A DNA stretch of 15,907 nucleotides, from assembly GCA_038257655.1 (NCBI GenBank), contig JBBSJC010000134.1, positions 1 through 15,907 on the forward strand, read 5' to 3'. The translations under genes and the position numbers were made by a program. Numbering within the stretch: position 1 is the stretch's first letter; each line of letters opens with the position of its first letter. The DNA comes from DASUME01 sp038257655. Lineage in GTDB: Bacteria > Myxococcota_A > Polyangia > Polyangiales > DASUME01. This document shows positions 1 to 7,809 of this stretch, piece after piece. Under the pieces are notes generated by a model, which was given only the letters and a program-made list of their open reading frames with translations, was not told the origin of the DNA and did no database searches.

Positions 1-2
1 CT

Positions 3-1700
3 AGCGTCGGTAGCGAGAAGCTGAGCAGTCAGGTCTTGCGCGGCAAGCAGCTTTTTTATGATGCTCGCGACACGCGTCTGGCACGGGACAGTTATATGAG
101 TTGTGCCACGTGCCACAACGACGCGGGTCATGATGGACGCACCTGGGATCTCACTGGCATGGGGGAAGGCCTGCGCAACACCATCAGTTTGCGTGGCCAC
201 GCGGGCGCACAGGGCAGGCTGCACTGGAGCGCAAACTTCGACGAGGTACAAGACTTCGAAGGCCAGATTCGCGCTCTCTCGCAGGGGACCGGCTTGTTGA
301 GCGATGCGCAGTTTACGACCGGCACCCGCGCTCAGACGCTTGGCGACCCCAAAGCCGGCTTGAGCGCGGACCTAGATGCGCTTGCAGCCTATGTCGCAGC
401 GCAATCACGCTTTGATCCGTCCCCCTACCGTACTTTAGCGGGTGCGCTGACTCCGGATGCGGTCCTTGGCCGGGCTGTCTTTGCCGACCAGTGTGTCTCC
501 TGTCACGGCGGGAGCTCCTTTTCCGACAGCGAATCGCTCGCTACGCACGACGTGGGCACGCTCAAGCCGAGCAGTGGTGCGCGCTTGCGCTACGCACTCA
601 GTGGTTTCGATACGCCTACTTTGCGCGATGTCTGGGCCACGGCGCCTTACCTTCATGACGGCTCGGCTCCTAGCCTCGAGTCTGCGGTGCGGGCGCATAC
701 TAACCTTAGTCTTTCCCCGGTCGAGCTCGCGAACGTGGTCGCGTTCACGCGCCAGATTGGCAGCGATGAAGCCAGCGTACAGGCTCCGCCTGCAATGGGC
801 ACAGGGCTCAGCGGACAGTACTACAGCAATAACGCCCTGAGCGGGACAGCGGTACTGACGAGGGCAGAAGCCGTCGATTTCAACTGGGATAGGGCCGCGC
901 CCGGCGTCGGCATACCCGCCGACAACTTCTCTGTCCGTTGGACCGGACAAGTGCTCGCGCCAGCGACAGGGACCTACCGCTTTCAAACTGTGTCTGATGA
1001 CGGCGTTAGACTGTGGGTGAACGGTGCCCGTGTGATCAACAACTGGACGGCGCACAGCCCGACCAGGGATACGACTACAGCGATAGCCCTCGTAGCCGGC
1101 CAGCGCTACGACCTGACGCTCGAGTACCAAGAGCGCACAGACGGCGCGACGATACAGCTGTTGTGGCAGCCGCCTGGGGCCGTAAGCTACGCGCTTATCC
1201 CGGTCGCCAACCTCTTTGCAGCAGGCCTGGGCCTGACCGGCGACTACTTCGCTAACAACGCGCTAAGCGGCGCAGCTGCGCTCACCCGCGTCGAGCCAGT
1301 GGCCTTTCGCTGGGGCACGACTGCGCCCGCCGGCGGGCTGCCCGCGGACAACTACTCCGTGCGCTGGACAGGTCAGCTGCTAGCTCCGATCAGCGGAACC
1401 TATCGCTTACAGACGCTGTCCGATGACGGTATTAGGCTCTGGATCAACGGTACACTGCTGATCGACAACTGGACGCCGCACGGGGACACGGCGGATACGA
1501 CGCCCGCGATCACACTCCTGGCCGACAAGCCCTACGATATCCGGGTGGAGTATAACGAGCTAACCGGTCGTGCGACGGCCCAGCTTCACTGGTTGCCGCC
1601 GGGGGCGACGACTTATGTGCTGGTTCCGGTCCAGTACCAGTACTCCGCGGGTGCGGGTCGGCGAGCGTCTGGCTCCACGAATACGCTGCATGGTCTCTGA
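3..1700 (+). CDS. Diheme cytochrome c peroxidase/MauG-like protein with two C-terminal PA14 domains (5' partial)
   Basis: The reading frame is open from the left edge, so the start is missing; 565 residues are visible. Two c-type heme sites are seen, CATCH at visible residues 34-38 and CVSCH at 164-168, followed by APYLHDGS near 214-221, the arrangement of the diheme cytochrome c peroxidase/MauG superfamily. Residues 268-409 and 410 to about 550 are two PA14-type modules, each with an SVRWTGQ strand, GTYRxQT, SDDGxRLWxNG and an xNW turn. PA14 modules usually bind carbohydrate or act as adhesion modules. The protein should act in the periplasm or at the cell surface, where heme is attached. 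The substrate is unknown; it could be a peroxidase or an oxidase of a polymer or protein recognised by PA14. The stop overlaps the next gene by 11 bp, which suggests translational coupling. Family assignment is fairly sure, function is not. Confidence 0.85.
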   Translation, partial: SVGSEKLSSQVLRGKQLFYDARDTRLARDSYMSCATCHNDAGHDGRTWDLTGMGEGLRNTISLRGHAGAQGRLHWSANFDEVQDFEGQIRALSQGTGLLSDAQFTTGTRAQTLGDPKAGLSADLDALAAYVAAQSRFDPSPYRTLAGALTPDAVLGRAVFADQCVSCHGGSSFSDSESLATHDVGTLKPSSGARLRYALSGFDTPTLRDVWATAPYLHDGSAPSLESAVRAHTNLSLSPVELANVVAFTRQIGSDEASVQAPPAMGTGLSGQYYSNNALSGTAVLTRAEAVDFNWDRAAPGVGIPADNFSVRWTGQVLAPATGTYRFQTVSDDGVRLWVNGARVINNWTAHSPTRDTTTAIALVAGQRYDLTLEYQERTDGATIQLLWQPPGAVSYALIPVANLFAAGLGLTGDYFANNALSGAAALTRVEPVAFRWGTTAPAGGLPADNYSVRWTGQLLAPISGTYRLQTLSDDGIRLWINGTLLIDNWTPHGDTADTTPAITLLADKPYDIRVEYNELTGRATAQLHWLPPGATTYVLVPVQYQYSAGAGRRASGSTNTLHGL

Positions 1701-2235
1701 GCCACGCTGCAAGCAGGACGGGTCGAGAGGCCTAAGGCTTGGCCTTGCGGCTTGGCGTTTAGGCTCGGCGGCCTGGCGTTTAGGCCTACTAGGCGTGTCG
1801 TTCGCCTTGCTGGGCGCGGCGCGACCTCCCACGGTGCAGGAGCACGGACGTCAACTCTTCCAGGGCGAGGCGAACCTGGTTGGGCGTATGGTCGGACATA
1901 CCCACGCGCTACCGCCGCAAGCGGTTCGCTGCATGAACTGTCATCAAACTCAAGACCCACCCTCGACCGCATCCTCGTCGTCGAGTGCCCAAATCCCCTC
2001 TTCCTCGGCTGCGTTTAACACGCAGGACTTCGGGCCCAAGCTCAATCCAGACACGCTGACCCAAACGCTCCCGCGACGCGGCGGGCCAGCCTCTTCTTAC
2101 GATCTCAAAGCATTCTGCCGGCTCCTGCGTGAAGGCATCGATCCGGCGCACGTGATGATCCCTCAGACCATGCCACGTTATGTGCTCACTGATGCCGAAT
2201 GCGAGGCCTTGTGGACCTTCCTGATCACGCGATGA
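1690..2235 (+). CDS. Small exported monoheme cytochrome c
   Basis: This 181-residue protein starts at an ATG lying inside the 3' end of the upstream gene. A longer open frame runs further upstream, but it overlaps the cytochrome/PA14 gene, so I reject it. The N-terminus contains a doubled heptapeptide (AAWRLGS, AAWRLGL), then a hydrophobic core around residues 31-43, consistent with a signal peptide although arginines interrupt its start. One heme site, CMNCH, is at 81-85. The likely distal ligand is Met161 in QTMPRY, followed by an LTDAExxALWxFL helix typical of class I cytochromes. A serine-rich linker occupies about 92-107. It probably exchanges electrons with the upstream diheme protein in the periplasm. 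The stop codon overlaps the start of the SCO gene (ATGA). Confidence 0.8.
   Translation: MVSEPRCKQDGSRGLRLGLAAWRLGSAAWRLGLLGVSFALLGAARPPTVQEHGRQLFQGEANLVGRMVGHTHALPPQAVRCMNCHQTQDPPSTASSSSSAQIPSSSAAFNTQDFGPKLNPDTLTQTLPRRGGPASSYDLKAFCRLLREGIDPAHVMIPQTMPRYVLTDAECEALWTFLITR
1747..1788 (+). repeat. 21-bp tandem duplication in the signal-peptide region
   Basis: Two adjacent 21-bp units (1747-1767 and 1768-1788) share the core GGCYTGGCGTTTAGGC and encode AAWRLGS and AAWRLGL. The period is in frame, so the repeat lengthens the N-terminus of the cytochrome by seven residues without disturbing the reading frame. A degenerate third copy may precede it (GLRLGLA). Confidence 0.75.
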
Positions 2236-2828
2236 CGCAGTTGTCACGACGCACTTTTTTGGGTGGCATGGTGGCAACGGCCCTGACGACGACGGCGGTC
2301 ACATCGTTCACACCGGATAAGGCTCGTGCCCATAGCAACGCGGGCTTGGTCGCGCCGCCACGCGCGCCTCCCGCCGTAGCGCTGACGCTCGACGATGGTA
2401 AGAGCATAAGCCTGCAGAAACTGTTGCTGGGTCACGTTTCCGCAGTGCAGCTGATGTTCACGAGTTGCAGTGCGACTTGCCCGATTCAGGGCGCGGTGTT
2501 CGCGCAAGCGGCGCGTGAGCTCGGCGCCCGTGTGAAGGATGCGCGTTGGCTTTCCCTGAGCATCGATCCGACCCGCGACTCACCCCAGGCGCTTCGAGCA
2601 TGGATGGCTAAGTTCGGAGCTCACCCACGTTGGCGTGCCGCGCGCCCAGATCCAAAGCAACTAGAAAAGTTGTTCGATTTCCTGAAGGCTCGCAATGCCG
2701 GACCTGATCGGCACACCGCCCAGGTTTACTTCTTCGATCGACGCGCACAGCTCGTCATGCGCAGTGTAGACTTTCCACCCGCGAGCGAGCTTATGCGTGT
2801 GCTTCAGGACCTGGGCGCGCGAACCTGA
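2232..2828 (+). CDS. Tat-exported SCO/SenC-family copper protein
   Basis: The protein is 198 residues long and starts at the ATG of an ATGA overlap with the cytochrome gene. A twin-arginine signal is present (SRRTFLGG at 5-12, then a hydrophobic stretch). The thioredoxin-like SCO fold is supported by the copper/thiol motif CSATCP (Cys79, Cys83), LSIDPTRDSP (about 109-118) and the conserved His161 in DRHTAQVYFFD. SCO proteins deliver copper to the CuA site of cytochrome oxidase or act as thiol reductases. Here the gene travels with two cytochromes c and no oxidase subunit is visible, so its client may be the peroxidase-like partner or an oxidase encoded elsewhere. Tat export implies folding or metal loading before translocation, which is an inference. 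Its stop is five bases from the stop of the convergent cyclase gene. Confidence 0.88.
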   Translation: MTQLSRRTFLGGMVATALTTTAVTSFTPDKARAHSNAGLVAPPRAPPAVALTLDDGKSISLQKLLLGHVSAVQLMFTSCSATCPIQGAVFAQAARELGARVKDARWLSLSIDPTRDSPQALRAWMAKFGAHPRWRAARPDPKQLEKLFDFLKARNAGPDRHTAQVYFFDRRAQLVMRSVDFPPASELMRVLQDLGART

Positions 2829-2833
2829 GATGC

Positions 2834-4474
2834 CTACGAGCCAGTGGGAAGTGTGCTCGGACGGCGCTGGCTCTTTTGCTCGTACATCCGCGTGTCGGCC
2901 ATGTGTTTGAGGCTCTCGTGGGAGGTACTCTCGTGCACGTGCACGGTGCCGAAGCTCGCGCCGACAAGCGCGAAGCCATCTTGACGCAAAGCTTGGACCG
3001 CAAGCTCGAGCGTCTGCGCAATGAACTTTAGGTTGCCGCTTGGGCAAGTAATCGCGAACTCATCACCACCCAAGCGATAGAGCGAGGCCTCGTGGCCGAG
3101 GTGGTGCTTCAGATGCTTGGCAAAGCCGCACAGCAGATCATCGCCGCGCTTGTGTCCGTACTGGTCGTTGTAGTGCTTGAGACCATCGAGGTCGATAAAG
3201 GTGAGACTGCCCTGTGGCGGCAACCTGTTGAGCTCCGCGTCCAGTTGGTAGCGATTAGGCAGGCCCGTTAACGCATCGGTATAGGCAAAACGCACGCTCT
3301 GGCTCGCGTGACGAACCGCCTCGTCTTTTTCTGTCTGTAACAGGGCGAACTGGTGGGCGAGCACGAGTGCGAGCAGGCCCACCTCGACCGCGACTGCCAA
3401 TAGCCCGATGTGCTCGATGTAAAAGGTATAGGCGTTGAGGCGGCTGAGCGAGATCGAAGCCAAACCGAGCACCGAGAAGGTAGCGATCGCAAACAGGTAA
3501 ACGCGGGCGGACGAATAACCTTCGCGCGCGCGCTGGATCGCTGCCACAAGCCCAAAGAGCATGAACACTCCGACGCCATAGCGATCGAGCTCAAGCGACC
3601 AACTAGGCTGAAAACCAGCGACGCCGACGCAGGCCAGCATCACGACGATAAGCGTTACCCCGAGCCGGTACAGGCGCGGGTGGGTGCGGGGCCGGATCTC
3701 CAGCAATGCCAGGACGAAAGCGATGTATGCCGCGTTGGAAAAGAGGATCGGCACACTCACCAGATAGAACCAGTGCATGCCAAACAAGTCCGGATAAACC
3801 AGCAGCGCGGTCCCGTTGTACAGCAGGTTGCCTAAGATAAAAAGGGCATACATGCTGTCCGCGACGCGACGTCGGGTCACGGCTAGGGCCGCATAGTAGA
3901 TGCCTAAACCTAGGAAGAACCCGAGGCAGAGTAACACCAACGCGTTGCCCGCTTTGATGCTCTGCCGGTAGTCTTTGAGTGTGTCCAAGAACGGTTCTGG
4001 CTGCCCAAGAAAGAATGGGGAAGACAGCTCAGTCAGCAGCCGGTAACTGCCGGGGGCTAAGATTAGCTCACGCCCATGTCGGAGAAAAAACGGGTTTTCT
4101 TCGTCCTGCTGAATGCCACCGGAGCGCTCCGCGACCAGGCGCCCGCTCGCGTCAAAGACCAGGTGCTTGAAGCGGCCAAGTGTGCTCGAGTTCTTGAAGT
4201 CGATCACGTAGGTGTCATCGTGTGCGATCTGAAAATGGGCCTGGTACCAGAAAGCGCCTCCCGTGGGCCGGGGCCCAGCAACCATCTGGAGGGCGCGGAC
4301 ATCGAGCTCTTGACCGCTATAACGCCAGCCGCTCGGAGCGTCGTACCAACGCCCGCCGAGCTCCATGGGGGCGGCCTTGACGAAAGACGGCAGCAACATG
4401 AAGAGCGCTACCCAACACACGCCAAGCCAGATTCTGACGGCGACGCCTCTTCGTGTTGAGACACGTCCGATCAT
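2834..4474 (-). CDS. Membrane diguanylate cyclase: 7TMR-DISM sensor plus GGDEF domain
   Basis: This 546-residue protein makes c-di-GMP from GTP. I chose the ATG at 4474 because a signal peptide follows directly (a hydrophobic run ending LLPSFVKAAP) and because it leaves room for a promoter; the frame could also start at 4582. A periplasmic sensory domain of about 150 residues follows, then seven membrane segments of the 7TMR-DISM type, starting near NALVLLCLGFFLGLGIYY. A short linker leads to DALTGLPNR, IDLDGLKHYND and the intact catalytic GGDEF at about 469-473 (bases 3056-3070). The positions where a product-inhibition RxxD site would lie read GHEA, so that feedback site is absent. DISM sensory domains are often thought to bind carbohydrates or other small molecules; the ligand here is unknown. 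Confidence 0.9.
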   Translation of the reverse strand: MIGRVSTRRGVAVRIWLGVCWVALFMLLPSFVKAAPMELGGRWYDAPSGWRYSGQELDVRALQMVAGPRPTGGAFWYQAHFQIAHDDTYVIDFKNSSTLGRFKHLVFDASGRLVAERSGGIQQDEENPFFLRHGRELILAPGSYRLLTELSSPFFLGQPEPFLDTLKDYRQSIKAGNALVLLCLGFFLGLGIYYAALAVTRRRVADSMYALFILGNLLYNGTALLVYPDLFGMHWFYLVSVPILFSNAAYIAFVLALLEIRPRTHPRLYRLGVTLIVVMLACVGVAGFQPSWSLELDRYGVGVFMLFGLVAAIQRAREGYSSARVYLFAIATFSVLGLASISLSRLNAYTFYIEHIGLLAVAVEVGLLALVLAHQFALLQTEKDEAVRHASQSVRFAYTDALTGLPNRYQLDAELNRLPPQGSLTFIDLDGLKHYNDQYGHKRGDDLLCGFAKHLKHHLGHEASLYRLGGDEFAITCPSGNLKFIAQTLELAVQALRQDGFALVGASFGTVHVHESTSHESLKHMADTRMYEQKSQRRPSTLPTGS

Positions 4475-4552
4475 AGGGTCAGGTAGTGGTCCGAGAGAGG
4501 TTTGCACACGTGTAGTCCAATATGCCCGGTGATGATGCCTGGGTTGAGGGGT

Positions 4553-4598
4553 ATCGATAGCGCGTTCGAGCTTCCTAAGCATGGGCGTAATCGATAGC
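4553..4598. promoter_or_regulatory. Direct repeat ATCGATAGC in the divergent intergenic region
   Basis: The nonamer ATCGATAGC occurs at 4553-4561 and 4590-4598 with the same orientation, 37 bp apart. It lies between the start of the cyclase (4474, -) and the membrane protein (4609, +). It could be a paired regulator site for either gene. ATCGAT is itself palindromic, so chance recurrence is possible. Confidence 0.25.
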
Positions 4599-4608
4599 CT
4601 AGACAGTA

Positions 4609-5826
4609 ATGCCTGATCTCATCCGGCGCGCATTTTTGGTTTTGGCGGCCATACTGTCGCTCGCTCCTCCGGCGCTCGGCGCCTATTTTCGTTGGGGTGG
4701 TTGGCCGCCTGGTTTCGGGGTCTTTCCGCCGCAGGTCCCAAGGGATGGGCAGGGTGTGCCGATTCCGGCGCCCGGGTTCAGCCCGCTGTACTTCGCTGTC
4801 GCGGCGACGGCCGCCTGCGTGGTGCTCGCCTTTCTGGTCTTTCCCACTTGGTTCGGCTTTGCCCCTGTGGCGCGTGCACCTCAAGTACTGAGCGCTAAAT
4901 CCGCTGCGCCTGGCGCTTCGCGTCGCAGGCTTCCCTGGTGGTTCTGGACCGGCCTGGCTCTGAACTTGCTCTGCTGGGGCATGATGTGGTTCAGCACTGC
5001 GCCTGTCGTCAAGTACCTCTTCACTCCGCTTTGGTGGGGGTTCATCTTAATCATCGATGGCATCGTGTACGTGCGCACGGACGGCTCATCGATCCTGTCC
5101 AAAATTCCGAAGCAGATGGCCGCTCTGATCGTGATGTCGATCGTGGGCTGGTTCTTCTTTGAGTGGCTCAACTGGTTTGTGCTCGATAACTGGGTCTATC
5201 CGAACAGTCCAGCCATCTTCTCGCAGGCGCAGGCAGTCTTCTGGTTCACTCTTACTTATACCTGCGTGTGGCCCGCGATCTTCGAGTGGTATACTCTAAT
5301 GCGCACCTATCCCGCCCTGACTGCGAGATGGGCGCGTGGGCCCGCACTCCAGCTCAAAGGTCCAATGCTGGTTTTCGCTTTGATACTGGGGGTTGGTACC
5401 GGCGTGTTAGTGGGCATGTTCCCCTACCTACTATTCTTCACCGTGTGGCTCGGCTCATTGCTCGTACTGCCGGCGGTCATGGGTCTACTCAAATACTGGA
5501 CACCGTTTTCGCCCTTGGTCCGCGGTAACTGGACGCCGCTCGTGCTGATCGCCCTTGCGGGCGTGGCCAATGGTCTGTTTTGGGAGTTCTGGAATCACGG
5601 CAGCGAGGCCTTCATCCCCGGGCGCAATCCCAACTTCTGGGTCTACGACATTCCCTATATCAACGTGATCCACGTGTTCTCCGAGATGCCGCTGATAGGT
5701 TACTTCGGCTACCTACCCTTCGGCATTCAGTGTTGGGCCTGGTGGTTGGTAGCTGCCCACGTGCTCGGGATGGATCCAGACTTCGACCCTGAGCAGGTCG
5801 GCATCGCAGGCGAGCCTTCGCGCTGA
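4609..5826 (+). CDS. Polytopic inner-membrane protein of unknown function with an internal duplication
   Basis: I do not recognise a named family. The 405-residue protein has a hydrophobic N-terminus (cleavable signal or first helix, 1-25) and about eight or nine further membrane segments, rich in Trp, Phe and Tyr. Two parts resemble each other: around residues 180-230, a helix ending FFFEWLNWF is followed by NWVYP and a helix with WPAIFEWY; around 325-390, GLFWEFWNH is followed by FWVYDIPY and a helix with FSEMPLIGYFGYLPF. The repeated acidic and Asn residues beside membrane helices (EWLN/EFWN, FEW/SEMP) could be ligands or catalytic sites. The pattern of an acidic helix end, WxY and a second acidic helix vaguely recalls the lycopene cyclase CrtYcd repeat, but this is only a resemblance. 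The start ATG has no strong ribosome binding site. Confidence 0.8.
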   Translation: MPDLIRRAFLVLAAILSLAPPALGAYFRWGGWPPGFGVFPPQVPRDGQGVPIPAPGFSPLYFAVAATAACVVLAFLVFPTWFGFAPVARAPQVLSAKSAAPGASRRRLPWWFWTGLALNLLCWGMMWFSTAPVVKYLFTPLWWGFILIIDGIVYVRTDGSSILSKIPKQMAALIVMSIVGWFFFEWLNWFVLDNWVYPNSPAIFSQAQAVFWFTLTYTCVWPAIFEWYTLMRTYPALTARWARGPALQLKGPMLVFALILGVGTGVLVGMFPYLLFFTVWLGSLLVLPAVMGLLKYWTPFSPLVRGNWTPLVLIALAGVANGLFWEFWNHGSEAFIPGRNPNFWVYDIPYINVIHVFSEMPLIGYFGYLPFGIQCWAWWLVAAHVLGMDPDFDPEQVGIAGEPSR

Positions 5827-5882
5827 GGTCGAGCGCTGGCTCTTTGACGCGCAATCGTGGGCAGTCATGGCATGGTCCCGTC

Positions 5883-6683
5883 ATGGACCCGCGCATCAGC
5901 GATCTCGAAGAAACCGTGGTGGACGCCTGGCCGCCGGCCGAGGCTGAGGAGCTGGATGGCTGGCTACTGCGGGCAAGCGGCGGCCCCACGCACCGCGGTA
6001 ACTCGGTCGCCACCCTGCAGGCCGGATCAACTTATACGTTGCCAGCACGCATCGAGGCGGCCGAAGCCTTCTATCGTGCCCGCAACCTGCCTCCCATGTT
6101 TCAGCTGGGGCCGTGCGCGGCGCCAAAGGGCCTCGACCAGGACCTTGCCGAGCGTGGCTATCGTCTCGAAGGCGAGGCCGTGACGGCCGTGGCGAGCCCC
6201 GTGGAGGTGCTGGAGCGGCTGCCACGCAGCGTGGAAACCAGCGTCGCCACACGTCCAAGCGACGCCTGGCTCGAGCTGTCCGGGGAGGCGGGCAGGTTTG
6301 CGCAGAGCGTTGATGTCTGGCGGGGCTTTCTCGCCCGCCTGGGCACGCGTTGTCGGTTTGCTACCGCACGGGATGCGCGCGGGCAAGCGATCGCTGCCTG
6401 CTTGGCTATCAGCTCCGAGGACAGGCTGGGCGTCTACGCCATGCTCACGCGGCCCGAGGCACGCCGAAAAGGAGCGGGCGCTGCGCTACTGCGCGCGCTG
6501 GCCGAGAGCGCGCTGGCTGAGCGTATGCGAGAGCTCTACCTGCTCGTCGAGACGAGCAACACGACAGCCCGTGCGCTCTATGCACGCGCTGGGTTCGTGG
6601 ATGTCTACTCTTACCATTACCGCGTGCTCGACGCTGTCGCCGCGACCGCTACTGTGTCCCCGGACTCGCCCGAGGCGAGCTGA
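5883..6683 (+). CDS. GNAT-family N-acetyltransferase with N-terminal extension
   Basis: This 266-residue protein should transfer an acetyl group from acetyl-CoA to an amine; the substrate is not predictable. The C-terminal half carries the GNAT acetyl-CoA pyrophosphate-binding loop in the stretch LTRPEARRKGAGAALL, followed by YLLVETSNTTARALYARAGF, the usual end of the fold. The N-terminal part has DGWLLRASGGPTHRGNS, a signature I associate with a double-GNAT-like family in which a degenerate first domain precedes the active one. An upstream TTG at 5844 also opens the frame, but the ATG at 5883 gives the expected N-terminus. It lies 56 bp after the membrane-protein gene on the same strand, so co-transcription is possible. 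It is convergent with the kinase gene across 40 bp. Confidence 0.85.
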   Translation: MDPRISDLEETVVDAWPPAEAEELDGWLLRASGGPTHRGNSVATLQAGSTYTLPARIEAAEAFYRARNLPPMFQLGPCAAPKGLDQDLAERGYRLEGEAVTAVASPVEVLERLPRSVETSVATRPSDAWLELSGEAGRFAQSVDVWRGFLARLGTRCRFATARDARGQAIAACLAISSEDRLGVYAMLTRPEARRKGAGAALLRALAESALAERMRELYLLVETSNTTARALYARAGFVDVYSYHYRVLDAVAATATVSPDSPEAS

Positions 6684-6723
6684 GACTGCCCGCGCGTTGT
6701 TCGCCATCCTGCCGCGGCCGCTT

Positions 6724-7743
6724 TCATTCGTGTTCGAGCAGAAGGTCCCCCGCCTCACGTGCGCTTGCTGCAATCGCAGTCCCGTCAGTTCGTGTCTCTT
6801 TGTCGCGAAGCAGAGACGCCAGCGCTTCGATCATCTCGGTCGCAGCCTGGTAGCGATGCTCGGCGGCCGGCGCAAGCGCGCGCGAAACCACGCGTTCGAG
6901 CGCTTCTGGGATCTCGGGGCGTATGGCGCGCAGGTCGGGTACGTTCCCCGCGAGCACGCGCCGCGCTACCTCGACATCGCTGCGTTCCCCGCCAAACAAG
7001 CGTCGTGCGGAGAGTGACTCCCACAGTGTCACGCCCACGCTGAACAAGTCACAACGCACATCCGGCTCGCCGCCACCGAGCAGCTCAGGTGCCATATAGG
7101 CCACCTTACCTTTGACCGTGTTGGGATCGGTGGTGCCTGGCCGGTCGAGCGCACGCGACAGGCCGAAGTCCGTAAGCTTCATCGAACCGTTGAAGCCAAC
7201 CATGATGTTGCCCGGCGTGACGTCGCGATGGATGATCGGCGCGGCCCGACCCATGTCGTTCGTGCGCAGATGTGCTGCGGACAGCGCGCGCAACACCTCG
7301 ATCGCCATGGCTGCCGCAAGTGGCCAAGGCGGTGCGCGATTGACCAAGGCAAACGCGCGCACGTAATCGCCGAGGTTAAGCCCGGACACCCACTCCATCA
7401 CGATGAAATAGCCGCCCTCCGCGTCGCGCCCAAAGTCGTGGATCTGCGTGATGTTAGGATGATTGAGCTCGGACACGATGTGCGCTTCTTCGACGAACAT
7501 GCGCTCGAATTTTTCATCGCTCGCGAGGTGCCGAAGCACGCGCTTGATCGCAACGCGCCGACGAAAACCCGCCTCGCCATGCGTGTAACCGAGCCAGACG
7601 CTCGCCATGCCGCCCTCTCCCGCAGGGGAGACCGGCTCGTATTTGCCGCCTAACAGGGCGCGTGGCGCTTGGGCTGTGTGGGCCGCGTGTGCAGCCAACT
7701 GCGCCTGCACAAACGCTTCGCGGCCGTCCGAATGAGAACCCAT
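6724..7743 (-). CDS. Soluble Hanks-type Ser/Thr protein kinase
   Basis: The 339-residue protein has all the core eukaryotic-type kinase motifs: a Gly-rich loop (GEGGMAS, about 42-48), the ATP-anchoring Lys67 in AIKRV, HRDVTPGNIM with the catalytic Asp174, DFG at 192-194 and APE at 218-220. It should therefore be active. The kinase domain covers almost the whole chain; there is no transmembrane helix, PASTA or other sensor domain, so it is cytoplasmic and must be controlled by partners or by its short tails. I chose the ATG at 7743; a GTG at 7761, which has AGGGAG close upstream, would add six residues. It lies 66 bp downstream of the cupin gene on the same strand. Confidence 0.9.
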   Translation of the reverse strand: MGSHSDGREAFVQAQLAAHAAHTAQAPRALLGGKYEPVSPAGEGGMASVWLGYTHGEAGFRRRVAIKRVLRHLASDEKFERMFVEEAHIVSELNHPNITQIHDFGRDAEGGYFIVMEWVSGLNLGDYVRAFALVNRAPPWPLAAAMAIEVLRALSAAHLRTNDMGRAAPIIHRDVTPGNIMVGFNGSMKLTDFGLSRALDRPGTTDPNTVKGKVAYMAPELLGGGEPDVRCDLFSVGVTLWESLSARRLFGGERSDVEVARRVLAGNVPDLRAIRPEIPEALERVVSRALAPAAEHRYQAATEMIEALASLLRDKETRTDGTAIAASAREAGDLLLEHE

Positions 7744-7809
7744 GGCCCCAGGATACGGCACGCGCTCCCTACAGTTCCAGTCGCCGAGAAGGCAGCAGCG
7801 ATCGCATGC

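Noticed and set aside
435..1130. Long minus-strand open frame under the cytochrome/PA14 gene
   Set aside because: It is a shadow of the real gene, with arginine- and histidine-rich composition and no domain.
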